Source of the DNA: Sphingomonas naasensis
Lineage (GTDB): Bacteria > Pseudomonadota > Alphaproteobacteria > Sphingomonadales > Sphingomonadaceae
Assembly (NCBI RefSeq): GCF_004792695.1
Contig: NZ_SRXU01000001.1
Coordinates: 868,001 to 932,000, forward strand
Reading direction: 5' to 3'
DNA: 64,000 nt
Positions within the stretch are counted from its first letter, which is position 1. Each line of letters starts with the position of its first letter. Position numbers and translations under genes: made by a program. Shown here piece by piece: positions 16,799 through 25,078 of this stretch. The notes under the pieces are model-generated. The model saw only the letters and a list, made by a program, of their open reading frames with translations, was not told the DNA's origin and ran no database searches.

Positions 16799-18163
16799 AT
16801 GCTCGACTTACTGGAAAATGCCTGGTTCGCACTGACCGACGTGCTCAATCCGCACGGACCGGCGGTGAACGCCGCCACCAGCTATTCGCCGGCGGACTAC
16901 AGCGTGCATTTCTTCCTCCAGCTCGCCGTGATCATCCTCGCCTGCCGCATCGTCGGCTGGCTGGGCCAGAAGCTGTTCCGCCAGCCGCAGGTCGTCGGCG
17001 AGATGATCGCGGGCGTGGTGCTGGGGCCGTCGCTGCTCGGGCTGTTCTTCCCCGACCTTCAGCTCGCGATCTTTCCCAAGGAAACGCGCAACGTCCTCTA
17101 TGTCGGCGCACAATTGGGCGTCGGGCTCTACATGTTCATGGTCGGGCTGACGCTGCGGCTGGATCATTTCCAGTCCAAGGCGAAGAGCGCCGCGACGGTC
17201 TCGGCGGCCGGCATCGCCGCACCATTCCTGCTCGCCGCGCTGATCACGCCGTTCCTGCTCACCGTGCCGGGGCTGTTCACCGACGGGATCAGCCAAGCGA
17301 ACGCGACGCTGTTCATGGGGGCGTGCATCGCGCTGACCGCCTTCCCGATGCTGGCGCGGATCATCAACGAGAACGGCCTCGCCAACTCGTCGCTCGGCAC
17401 GCTCTCGCTGACCGCGGGCGCGTTCGACGACGCCGCATCGTGGTGCGTGCTCGCGCTGGTGCTCGCCACCTTCGGCTCGGGTCCGGGCGTCGCGGTGATC
17501 GCGATCGGCGGCGCGGTGCTCTATGCCGGCTTCATGCTGATCTTCGGGCGCAAGCTGCTCGCGCCGCTGGGCCGCGCGGTCGAGGCGCGCGGCGAGATGA
17601 GCACGCAGGTGCTCGCGATCACGATGCTGCTCTTCTGCCTCTCCGCCTTTCTGATGGATGCGATCGGCATCCACGCGATCTTCGGCGGCTTCCTGATCGG
17701 CGTGTGCATGCCGCGCGGGCTGTTCGTCGAGGAGCTCAAGCGCAAGGTCGAGCCGCTCGCGGTGGTGCTGCTGCTGCCGATGTTCTTCACCTATTCGGGG
17801 CTCAACACGCGGATCGACATGGTCAATTCGATACCGCTGCTGCTCGTCGCGGCGGGCATCCTCGTCGCCTCGGTGCTCGCCAAGTTCGGTGCCTGCTGGG
17901 CCGCGGCGCGGCTTTCGGGCGAGGACAACCGCACGGCGCTGGGCATCGGCGCGCTGATGAACTCGCGCGGGCTGATGGAGCTGATCATCATCAATATCGG
18001 CCTGCAAAAGGGCATCATCGGCCCGACCCTGTTCTCGATGCTGGTGCTGATGGCGATCATCACCACGGTGATGGCGACGCCGCTGTTCGAGGCCGTTTAT
18101 GGCAGGAAGGCCCGGGAGACCGGCGAGCTCGATCAGATCGACCCGCGCCTCGCCACCGTCTGA
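16799..18163 (+). CDS. CPA2-family cation:proton antiporter without regulatory domain
   Basis: A 454-residue inner-membrane protein with about 12-13 helices. ATG at 16799 follows GGGGGAGGCTC. Family patterns: VGEMIAGVVLGPSLLGLFFP, AFDDAASWCVLALVLA (the paired acidic residues expected in the transport site) and MNSRGLMELIIINIGLQKG. Unlike the antiporter at 5832-7613 it has no TrkA-N domain, ending soon after the last helix. It probably exchanges Na+ or K+ for protons. A strong terminator follows at once. Confidence 0.87.
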   Translation: MLDLLENAWFALTDVLNPHGPAVNAATSYSPADYSVHFFLQLAVIILACRIVGWLGQKLFRQPQVVGEMIAGVVLGPSLLGLFFPDLQLAIFPKETRNVLYVGAQLGVGLYMFMVGLTLRLDHFQSKAKSAATVSAAGIAAPFLLAALITPFLLTVPGLFTDGISQANATLFMGACIALTAFPMLARIINENGLANSSLGTLSLTAGAFDDAASWCVLALVLATFGSGPGVAVIAIGGAVLYAGFMLIFGRKLLAPLGRAVEARGEMSTQVLAITMLLFCLSAFLMDAIGIHAIFGGFLIGVCMPRGLFVEELKRKVEPLAVVLLLPMFFTYSGLNTRIDMVNSIPLLLVAAGILVASVLAKFGACWAAARLSGEDNRTALGIGALMNSRGLMELIIINIGLQKGIIGPTLFSMLVLMAIITTVMATPLFEAVYGRKARETGELDQIDPRLATV

Positions 18164-18174
18164 ATTCCTCCTGT

Positions 18175-18210
18175 GCCCGTCCCGCGCGCATCGCGGGGCG
18201 GGCAATTTTT
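18175..18210 (+). terminator. Rho-independent terminator of the antiporter gene
   Basis: Stem GCCCGTCCCGCG (18175-18186), loop CGCAT, and CGCGGGGCGGGC (18192-18203), with one G-T pair, followed by AATTTTT. It begins 12 bases after the stop codon. The next gene is convergent and ends at 18212. Confidence 0.88.
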
Positions 18211-18211
18211 C

Positions 18212-19663
18212 TCAGCCCATCAGCGCCTGATAATCATCGCCGATCTGCGGCAGCCACAGCCGCGCGGCGAGGCCGGTGAGCGCGACCAGCGCCAGTGCCG
18301 TGAGCGCGATCCGGGCGCGGCGCCGGGGCAGCGGCGCGGTGAGCAGCAGGATCGCCGACAGCCACGCGGCGAGCGTGGACCAGAGATGGTAGCGCCAATC
18401 GGGCGCGATGCTGACGACGAGGAAGCTCAGCTCCATCGCCGCCGCGGACAGCGCGAGCGGGACTGCGAGGCTGTGCGCGATGCTCTGCCCGGGCCGCGCC
18501 AGCGCCAGCACCGCGAGCGCGGCCGCCAGCGCGAGGATAGGCGCGCCGAGCGGGCTGTTCGCCAGCCCGCCGGCGAAGCGATCGAATGCCGCTACGCGCG
18601 GCGCGGGTGAGGCCAGCCCGAACGGATTGGGCTCGGACCGCGCCAGCGGCACCGCTTGCGGGAAATGCCAGGGCACGAACCAGCGCATCGTCGCGTTCCA
18701 GTGCGCGAGCCGATGCGCCGCCCATGCGCCGGGATGCGCCCGGATCGCGCCGGTCCACGCCGCGAAAATCTCCTGACGCGGCCGCCCGGCAAGGCCCTGC
18801 TGGATATAGTCGCAGCGTTTGCCGATCGAGAATTTGTCCCACAGGATCGAGGAGTGGCAATGCTCCGCCTCGAGCCGGCGCCACGTCGCGGGCGGGAGCA
18901 GCGGCACCGCGGCGGGACCCGCGCGATGGGCGATGCCGGCCATGTCGAAGATCGCCTGGCTGCCCTCGGCACCGCTCGGCGCGGCACCGAGCAGCCCGCG
19001 GTTGATCGCGGGCGAGAGCGCCAGCACCGCCAGCGTCACGGCGGCGATCAGCGCGAAGCGCCTCGGCCAATCGCGCCAGCGCCACGGCGCGAGCAGCCCC
19101 GCCGCGAGCGGCGCCACCGCGAAGATCGCATTGGAGCGGACGAGCACCGCATAGCCGAACAGCAGCAGCGCCACCGCCGTGGCGGCGATCGTAAGCGGCT
19201 TTTCGCGCAAGCGGTGCCAGCCGATCAGCCCGGTCGCGGCGAGCAATGCCGCCGCCATCTGCCCGTCCTTGACCACCACGACCTGCCAGCCCAGCGCCGG
19301 CGGCCATAGCCCGAGCGCGAGCACGGCGATCGCGGCGATCCGCGCCCCGCGCCCCGCGAGCGCCGCGGCGAGCAGGCCGAGACCGGTCCAGTACAGGGCG
19401 GTCTGGAGCAGGAACATCGGCCCCTGCCCCTGCCAGCCCAGCGCGTGGAAGAGCGACCAGAGCCGCGCCATCGCCGGCGGGTGCCAATCGTAAAAGGCGC
19501 CGGAGACGACCTGCTGATATTGCGCGACGCTGTCGTAATGCGCGACGCCCGGCCAGAAAAAGCCGAGCACGAGCCCGCAGAGCAGCGCCGAGGCGAGCGC
19601 GCAGCGGGCCTCCGCCGACAGGCCGCGCGCCGGCGCGTCAGGCGCCAAGCGAGCGCCCCGCAT
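18212..19663 (-). CDS. Polytopic membrane protein, GT-C glycosyltransferase-like
   Basis: A 483-residue protein with 10-12 membrane segments. The first external loop carries YDSVAQYQQV (D44) and YDWHPPAMAR (H61), the kind of acidic and WHPP motif seen in GT-C enzymes that use polyprenyl-phosphate sugars. A large soluble loop (residues about 215-330) with cysteines lies in the middle. It overlaps the upstream halogenase gene by 26 bases, so the two are co-transcribed. Catalysis is inferred; it could be an oligosaccharide or lipid modifying enzyme. Confidence 0.6.
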   Translation of the reverse strand: MRGARLAPDAPARGLSAEARCALASALLCGLVLGFFWPGVAHYDSVAQYQQVVSGAFYDWHPPAMARLWSLFHALGWQGQGPMFLLQTALYWTGLGLLAAALAGRGARIAAIAVLALGLWPPALGWQVVVVKDGQMAAALLAATGLIGWHRLREKPLTIAATAVALLLFGYAVLVRSNAIFAVAPLAAGLLAPWRWRDWPRRFALIAAVTLAVLALSPAINRGLLGAAPSGAEGSQAIFDMAGIAHRAGPAAVPLLPPATWRRLEAEHCHSSILWDKFSIGKRCDYIQQGLAGRPRQEIFAAWTGAIRAHPGAWAAHRLAHWNATMRWFVPWHFPQAVPLARSEPNPFGLASPAPRVAAFDRFAGGLANSPLGAPILALAAALAVLALARPGQSIAHSLAVPLALSAAAMELSFLVVSIAPDWRYHLWSTLAAWLSAILLLTAPLPRRRARIALTALALVALTGLAARLWLPQIGDDYQALMG

Positions 19664-21170
19664 TGATCTCGCGGATCAGCGCGCGGTGCGCCGGCAGATC
19701 CTCGGTCGCGCGCTCGCTGAAGCCGCGGATCCGCGCGAACAGCTTCTCGGCCGCGGCGACATTGGGGAAATCGCCGCGCCCCGGCGCCAGATCGGTGCCG
19801 AACTCCATCCCGTAGAGGATGTACTGATAGTTGAAGAAAGCGAAGCTCTCGAGATCGAGCGTGAAATCGAAGCGGCTCGGCGGCCGCCAGCGCCATTGCG
19901 CGAGCAGCTCCTGCAGCGCCGCGGGGATCGACGCCGGATCGGCATTGTCGCGCCAGAAGGGCTCGGGGCGCCGGCTGAGGCAATAATGGAGCTTGAGGAA
20001 GTTGATGATGTTCGCATAGCGCGCCGCCATCAGCGCGTTGAACCGCGCCGCGGGCGCCTCGGCGGGGCCGTTGTGCGGGAAGAGCTCGGCGATCATCCCG
20101 ACCGCCGCCTCGATCAGCACCACCCCGGTCGATTCGAGCGGTTCGAGAAAGCCGCCCGACAGCCCGACCGAGACGCAATTCCCGACCCATTGCGCCGCGC
20201 GATAGCCGGGCTCGAACGGGATGATCCGCGCCGAATAGCGATCATGGCCGACATAATCGCGCAGCACCGCGGCGGCTTCGTCGTCGGCCATGTGCGCCGA
20301 GGAATAGACGCAGCCGATGCCGCGCGCGCCCTCGAGCCCGATGTCCCATGTCCAGCCGGCCGCGTGCGCGGTGGCGACGGTGAAGCTCTCGATCGGCGCG
20401 TCGGGCCGGTCATAGGGGATCTTGCAGGCGAGCGCGCGATCGGTGAACAGCTGGTGCCGGACCGACTGGAAGCGCGCGCCGAGCGCCTTGCCGATCAGCT
20501 CGGCACGGAAGCCCGAGCAATCGATATAGAGATCCGCTTCGAGCCGGCCATGCCCGGCGGTGCGGATCGCGGCGATGCTGCCGTCCGCGTCCAGCTCGAC
20601 ATCGGTGAGCAGCCCGCGCAAATGCCGCACGCCGAGATCCACCGCGCGCGCCTCGAGCAGCTCGGCGAGCCGGCGCGCGTCGAAATGATAGGCATAGTTG
20701 AGCGGCCCGGCATAATCGCCCTCGCCCGGCCGCTTGGGCGCGCGCTGCGCCTCGGCGACGCGGTTCTGGATGGTCACCGCCTCGGCGAAGGGCGGCCGCG
20801 TCGCCGGATCCTGGAGCAGCCAATAGGGCACAAGGCTGGCGCCCTCGGTGTAGAAGGGTGCCTCGAACGGGTGGAGATAATGGTGCCGGCGCCCGCCCGG
20901 CCCGGGGGCGTGGAGCCAGTCGTTGAAGCGGATGCCCTGCTTGAACGTCGCCGAGGCGGCGCGGATGAAATGGCTCTCGTCGATGCCGAGGAATTTGAGC
21001 GTCGAGCGGATCGTCGGGAAGGCGCCCTCGCCCACGCCGATGATCCCGATCTCGGGCGATTCGAGCAGCGTGATCGCGATCCGCCCCTCGAAGAAGCGCG
21101 CGAGATAGGCGGCGGTCAGCCAGCCCGCCGTGCCTCCTCCGACAACAAGAATCCCCCGCTTCTCCGGCAT
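19638..21170 (-). CDS. Tryptophan-7-halogenase family flavoprotein
   Basis: A 510-residue FAD enzyme. The GxGxxG-type motif is VVGGGTAGWLTAAYLAR (residues 9-25). The lysine expected to carry the halogenating species is K77 (ATFKQGIRFNDW). The family WxWxI motif appears as GWTWDIGLE, with glycine where proline is usual, then YVYSS-like CVYSSAH. SGGFLEPLESTGV is the conserved active-site stretch. Known members halogenate tryptophan or indole with FADH2, chloride or bromide and oxygen. No flavin reductase is adjacent. Confidence 0.88.
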   Translation of the reverse strand: MPEKRGILVVGGGTAGWLTAAYLARFFEGRIAITLLESPEIGIIGVGEGAFPTIRSTLKFLGIDESHFIRAASATFKQGIRFNDWLHAPGPGGRRHHYLHPFEAPFYTEGASLVPYWLLQDPATRPPFAEAVTIQNRVAEAQRAPKRPGEGDYAGPLNYAYHFDARRLAELLEARAVDLGVRHLRGLLTDVELDADGSIAAIRTAGHGRLEADLYIDCSGFRAELIGKALGARFQSVRHQLFTDRALACKIPYDRPDAPIESFTVATAHAAGWTWDIGLEGARGIGCVYSSAHMADDEAAAVLRDYVGHDRYSARIIPFEPGYRAAQWVGNCVSVGLSGGFLEPLESTGVVLIEAAVGMIAELFPHNGPAEAPAARFNALMAARYANIINFLKLHYCLSRRPEPFWRDNADPASIPAALQELLAQWRWRPPSRFDFTLDLESFAFFNYQYILYGMEFGTDLAPGRGDFPNVAAAEKLFARIRGFSERATEDLPAHRALIREINAGRSLGA

Positions 21171-21245
21171 CGGCCCTTGCTAGCGCAGGGAAGACGCGCG
21201 GTGAACTGCAATCCTCCCCCCGTCGCGAGGAAGGATTGTGAGAAG

Positions 21246-21569
21246 CTATTGCCAGTCGAAGGCGAGGGGCGCCTCGCGGAAGGCGAAGCGATCGAGATGG
21301 CGCGCGACGGCGCCCTTGAGCCCGTCGAGCTGCTCGCCGCTCGACGCGTCGATCCGCACCTCGAGCCCGGTCTCGGCGACGTTGAAGGTCACCACGGCGT
21401 CGCCCGGATGGCTGGCGCCGCGGGCATCGCGGGGGAAGATCACCGTGCCGTTCTCGGGGGTGAACTCGACCTGCAGATTATGCTCCCAATGCTTGCACAG
21501 CTGCTGGAGATATTTGCTCGCATGACCGGTCGGCACCAAGGCCGTCGCGCTCGCGGTGGTGATCGTCAT
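21246..21569 (-). CDS. DUF2218 domain protein
   Basis: A 107-residue cytosolic protein. ATG at 21569 follows GGGAAAGGAACGAG. The pattern TGHASKYLQQLCKHWEHN, then FTPENGTVIFP and ending FAFREAPLAFDWQ, is DUF2218, a family of unknown biochemistry. It is often found next to PadR-type regulators and iron-related genes. Here the PadR gene is 76 bases upstream in the same direction and is the likely regulator. Confidence 0.87.
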   Translation of the reverse strand: MTITTASATALVPTGHASKYLQQLCKHWEHNLQVEFTPENGTVIFPRDARGASHPGDAVVTFNVAETGLEVRIDASSGEQLDGLKGAVARHLDRFAFREAPLAFDWQ

Positions 21570-21645
21570 GTCTCGTTCCTTTCCCGGCGGCGCCGATCCG
21601 GGCCCGAGCCCGAGCCGGCGCCGCAGCATCTCCAGTCGCGGCATT

Positions 21646-22251
21646 TCAGAGCCGCTCGATCTTCCGCGCGGCCTCGTCGAGAATGTCGGCGACGGCATGC
21701 AGCGTCTCGGCATCAACCTCCGAACCGCCCAGTCGCTCCTGCAGCACGGCGCGCAAATTGCCCATCGCACGGCGAATCGGGCCGCCGCTGGTGCGGGCCT
21801 GGTGCTCGCCGAGCGCCGCGAGCCGCGCGAACAGCGCCGCGACCTCGTCCGCTTTCGCCTTCAGCTCGGCGGTGCCGGCGTCGGTGATCGCGAACGCCTT
21901 GCGCGCGCCCTCGGCCTTCGCCTCGACCAGCCCCATATCGTCGAGCATGGTCAGCGTCGGGTAGATCACGCCGGGGCTCGGCGCATAGGCGCCGCCCGAG
22001 CGCTCCTCGATCTCGCGGATCAGATCATAGCCGTGGCGCGGCTGCTCCTCGATCAGCTTGAGCAGGAGCAGGCGGAGCTCGCTGCCGTCGAACATGCGCC
22101 GGCCGCGCCCGCCGCCGCGGCCGCCTTCGTGCATGCCGCCCCAGCCGCCCATGCCCCAGGGCCCGCCGCGGCCCCAGCCGCGCGGTCCGCCGTGCCGGCC
22201 GCCGCAATCATGGCCGCGCGCAGGGCGGCCGCCGTGAAATCCAAATCGCAT
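21646..22251 (-). CDS. PadR family transcriptional regulator with Gly/His-rich N-terminus
   Basis: A 201-residue repressor. Residues 1-52 are glycine-rich, with H6, H14, C16, H20 and H41 (GRPARGHDCGGRHGGPRGWG). The winged helix begins at SELRLLLLKLIEEQPRHGYD and includes AYAPSPGVIYPTLTMLDDMG, the PadR recognition helix and wing. The C-terminal helices dimerise. The palindrome at 22286-22297 lies 35 bases upstream and is the probable autoregulatory operator. Confidence 0.88.
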   Translation of the reverse strand: MRFGFHGGRPARGHDCGGRHGGPRGWGRGGPWGMGGWGGMHEGGRGGGRGRRMFDGSELRLLLLKLIEEQPRHGYDLIREIEERSGGAYAPSPGVIYPTLTMLDDMGLVEAKAEGARKAFAITDAGTAELKAKADEVAALFARLAALGEHQARTSGGPIRRAMGNLRAVLQERLGGSEVDAETLHAVADILDEAARKIERL

Positions 22252-22310
22252 CGTAAATCCTTTTATAGCGAGTCGCGATGCGTCTAAGATATATCTTGAA
22301 TGGATTTACG
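22252..22310. promoter_or_regulatory. Probable PadR operator and divergent promoter region
   Basis: The perfect 12-bp palindrome AAGATATATCTT occupies 22286-22297. It is nested in a wider inverted repeat: CGTAAATCC at 22252-22260 and GGATTTACG at 22302-22310. A TCGCGA palindrome lies at 22273-22278. The AT-rich stretch stands out in this GC-rich DNA and sits between the PadR start (22251) and rarA (22412). PadR proteins commonly bind such AT-rich dyads. Confidence 0.65.
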
Positions 22311-22411
22311 CAAGCCCCTTCGCGCCGCCCCCCGCGGCGTTCGCCGGCGGCCCGGAATCGCAGCGTTCGCCGGGATGACGAAGGCGGCGCGAACGCCTAT
22401 CTTTCCGCGAG

Positions 22412-23731
22412 ATGCCCGATCTTTTCGCTACCGAAGAACAGCAGCAGCCCGGCGCGGCGCCCACCACCGGGCCGCTCGCCGATCGGCTGCGCCCGCAACA
22501 GCTCGACCAGGTGGTCGGGCAGGAGCATCTCACCGGCCCCGAGGGCGCGATCGGCCGGATGGTCGTCGCGGGGAAGCTGAGCTCGATCATCCTGTGGGGG
22601 CCGCCGGGCACCGGCAAGACCACGATCGCGCGGCTGCTCGCCGACGCCGTGGGCTTGCGCTTCGTCGCGATCTCGGCGGTGTTCTCGGGAGTCGCCGACC
22701 TCAAGAAAGTGTTCGCCGAGGCGCGCGAATATGCCCGGCTCGGCCGCAAGACCCTGCTCTTCGTCGACGAGATCCACCGCTTCAATCGCGCCCAGCAGGA
22801 TGGCTTCCTGCCCTATGTCGAGGACGGCACGGTCACGCTGGTCGGCGCGACCACCGAGAACCCCAGCTTCGAGCTCAACGCCGCTTTGCTCAGCCGGGCG
22901 CAGGTGCTCATCCTCCAGCGGCTCGACCACCAGGCGCTGTGCAAGCTGCTCGACCGCGGCGAGGCGCTCGAGGGCCGCCCGCTGCCGCTGACCCCGGCGG
23001 CGCGCGATGCGCTGGTCGCCTCGGCGGACGGCGACGGGCGCTTCCTGCTCAACCAGGCCGAGACGCTGTTCTCGGTGCAGTTCGAGGCGCCGCTCGACCC
23101 GGCGGCGCTCGGCGATTTCCTCCAGCGCCGCGTCGCGGTCTACGACAAGGACCGCGAGGGCCATTACAATCTGATCTCGGCGCTGCACAAATCGATCCGC
23201 GGCAGCGATCCGCAGGCGGCGCTCTATTATCTCGCCCGGATGCTCACCGCCGGCGAGGAGCCGCTCTATGTGCTGCGCCGGCTCACCCGCGCCGCGGTCG
23301 AGGATATCGGGCTCGCCGATCCGAATGCGCTCGCCCAGTGCATCGCCGCCAAGGATAGCTACGACTTTCTCGGCTCACCCGAGGGCGAGCTGGCGATCGC
23401 GCAGGCCTGCCTCTATCTCGCCACCGCGCCCAAATCGAACGCGGCCTATGCGGCGCAGAAGGCGGCGTGGCGCTCGGCCAGGGAAACCGGCTCGCTGATG
23501 CCGCCGCAGAACATCCTCAACGCGCCGACCAAACTCATGAAGCAGATCGGCTATGGCAAGGGCTATAGCTATGACCATGACGCCGAGGACGGCTTCTCGG
23601 GCGACAATTACTGGCCCGAGGAGATGCCGCCGCAGACCTTTTACGAGCCGACCGACCGCGGCCACGAGAAGCGCATCGCCGAGCGCATGGCGTGGTGGAA
23701 CGCAATGCGGGAGAAGAAGCGCGATGGATGA
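22412..23731 (+). CDS. rarA: Replication-associated recombination protein A (RarA/MgsA)
   Basis: A 439-residue AAA+ ATPase that acts at stalled replication forks. Walker A GPPGTGKT at 63-70, Walker B LLFVDE at 115-120 followed by IHRFN, sensor region GATTENPSFELNAALLSR. The C-terminal tetramerisation region includes LYYLARMLTAGE, then RRLTRAAVEDIGLADP. Its last eight bases overlap the start of the MmcQ gene. Confidence 0.95.
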   Translation: MPDLFATEEQQQPGAAPTTGPLADRLRPQQLDQVVGQEHLTGPEGAIGRMVVAGKLSSIILWGPPGTGKTTIARLLADAVGLRFVAISAVFSGVADLKKVFAEAREYARLGRKTLLFVDEIHRFNRAQQDGFLPYVEDGTVTLVGATTENPSFELNAALLSRAQVLILQRLDHQALCKLLDRGEALEGRPLPLTPAARDALVASADGDGRFLLNQAETLFSVQFEAPLDPAALGDFLQRRVAVYDKDREGHYNLISALHKSIRGSDPQAALYYLARMLTAGEEPLYVLRRLTRAAVEDIGLADPNALAQCIAAKDSYDFLGSPEGELAIAQACLYLATAPKSNAAYAAQKAAWRSARETGSLMPPQNILNAPTKLMKQIGYGKGYSYDHDAEDGFSGDNYWPEEMPPQTFYEPTDRGHEKRIAERMAWWNAMREKKRDG

Positions 23732-24071
23732 CTGGGAAGACGCCTGCGCCTATGCCTGCGCCCTCCCCGAGGTGGTGATGGAGAGCTGGTGGGGAACGCC
23801 CTGCCCCAAGATCAACGGCAAGGGCCTGATGTCGCGCGCGCGGATCGAGGGCAGCTTCGCGCTGATGGTCACCGGCCCCGAAAAGGAGCTGCTGTTCGAG
23901 ACCGATCCCGGGACTTTCTGGCAGACTGCGCACTACGCCAACTACCCGATGCTGCTGGTCCGCTACGGCACCGACAGCCGCGAGCGGATCGAACTCTACA
24001 TCCAGCGCGCCTGGTGGGACCGCGCGAAGAAGCCGCAGCGGATCGCCGCGGGGATGGCGGAGCGGCCCTGA
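23724..24071 (+). CDS. MmcQ/YjbR family protein
   Basis: A 115-residue protein. MDDWEDACAYACALPEVVME, then GTPCPKINGKGLMSRARI, and the end YIQRAWWDRAKKPQRIAA, match the MmcQ/YjbR fold (double-wing DNA-binding-like). Function is unknown, though a DNA-binding role is often assumed. The ATG at 23724 overlaps the rarA stop, arguing for translational coupling. Confidence 0.85.
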   Translation: MDDWEDACAYACALPEVVMESWWGTPCPKINGKGLMSRARIEGSFALMVTGPEKELLFETDPGTFWQTAHYANYPMLLVRYGTDSRERIELYIQRAWWDRAKKPQRIAAGMAERP

Positions 24072-24928
24072 GCTTCACCGACTTCATCGCGATCGACTGG
24101 TCGGGACAGGCAGTCGAGCGACCGAGAGGGCTCGCGGTCGCGCAAGCCCGGGCGGGCAGCGCCGCGCCCGAACTGATCGACCGGCGCTGGTCGCGGCAGG
24201 ACCTTCTCGAATGGCTCGCCGAACTCGCCGCGCGCGGCACCCGGGCGCTGATCGGCCTCGATCTCTCGCCCGCCTTCCCCTTTTGCGACGCGGGCGCCTA
24301 TTTCCCCGGCTGGGCCGCCTCGCCGCCCGACGGCCCTGCGCTGTGGAAGCTGGTCGACACGCTCAGCGCCGACGATCCGCATCTCGCCGCGACCCGCTTC
24401 GTCAACCACCCCGACGCGCGGCGCCACTTCCGCCAGCGCGGCGATTGCGGCGACCTGTTCCCGCCCGGGCGCGGCCGCTTCCGGGTGTGCGAGCATGGCC
24501 AGGAGGCGATGCGCCTCTCCCCCTATAGCTGCTTCAACCTTGTCGGCGCCTCGCAGGTCGGCAAATCGAGCCTCACGGGCATGCGCGTGCTCCACCGGCT
24601 GCGCGGCACGATCGGGCTATGGCCGTTCGATCCGCTGCCCGAAAGCGGGCCGGTGCTCGTCGAGATCTACACCGCGCTGGCGGCGCGGCTTGCCGGCATG
24701 CGCAAGGGGGTGTCCAAGATCCGCGACGGCGAGACGCTCGACGCGCTGCTCGCGGCGTTCGGCTCGGCGCCGCACCGCCCGCTGCCGCGCCATGACGACC
24801 ACGCCACCGATGCGATCCTCTCGGCCGCGTGGCTGCGCGTCGCCGCGACGCAGGCCGAACTATGGTCGCCCGCGCGGCTGACGCCCGATCTGGCACGCAC
24901 GGAGGGCTGGACCTTCGGCGTTCCCTGA
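24068..24928 (+). CDS. Predicted RNase H-fold nuclease (DUF429-like), non-canonical start
   Basis: About 286 residues. It begins FIAIDWSGQAVERPRG, then LIGLDLSPAFPFCDAG, and ends with RHDDHATDAILSAAWLRVAA; acidic residues in these three blocks fit an RNase H-like core as in DUF429. No ATG, GTG or TTG precedes the first conserved strand. CTG at 24068 overlaps the MmcQ stop (CTGA), mirroring ATGA coupling. Unless the first strand is dispensable, a CTG start or a sequencing error upstream is implied. The substrate is unknown. Confidence 0.6.
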   Translation: MSFTDFIAIDWSGQAVERPRGLAVAQARAGSAAPELIDRRWSRQDLLEWLAELAARGTRALIGLDLSPAFPFCDAGAYFPGWAASPPDGPALWKLVDTLSADDPHLAATRFVNHPDARRHFRQRGDCGDLFPPGRGRFRVCEHGQEAMRLSPYSCFNLVGASQVGKSSLTGMRVLHRLRGTIGLWPFDPLPESGPVLVEIYTALAARLAGMRKGVSKIRDGETLDALLAAFGSAPHRPLPRHDDHATDAILSAAWLRVAATQAELWSPARLTPDLARTEGWTFGVP

Positions 24929-24945
24929 CGCATGGGAAGCACCGC

Positions 24946-25021
24946 GCCGGGTTAGCTCAGCTGGTAGAGCAGCGGTTTTGTAAACCGAAGGTCGCGGGTT
25001 CGATCCCTGCACTCGGCACCA
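24946..25021 (+). tRNA. tRNA-Thr (anticodon TGT)
   Basis: 76 bases with the 3' CCA encoded. The acceptor stem pairs GCCGGGT with ACTCGGC (one G-T pair). The D arm is GCTC/GAGC, the anticodon loop TTTGTAA gives TGT for threonine, and the T arm is GCGGG/CCTGC around TTCGATC. The anticodon stem has a G27-A43 mismatch at its base. Confidence 0.95.
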
Positions 25022-25078
25022 CGCGAATCCCCGTGATTCGGCGCATGCCTGTCTTCGTGACCTTGTGCCGGCGGGGAT

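Noticed and set aside
24929..25078. A possible integration site or genomic island at tRNA-Thr.
   Set aside because: No integrase follows and no repeat of the tRNA 3' end was noticed downstream; flanking genes have normal composition.
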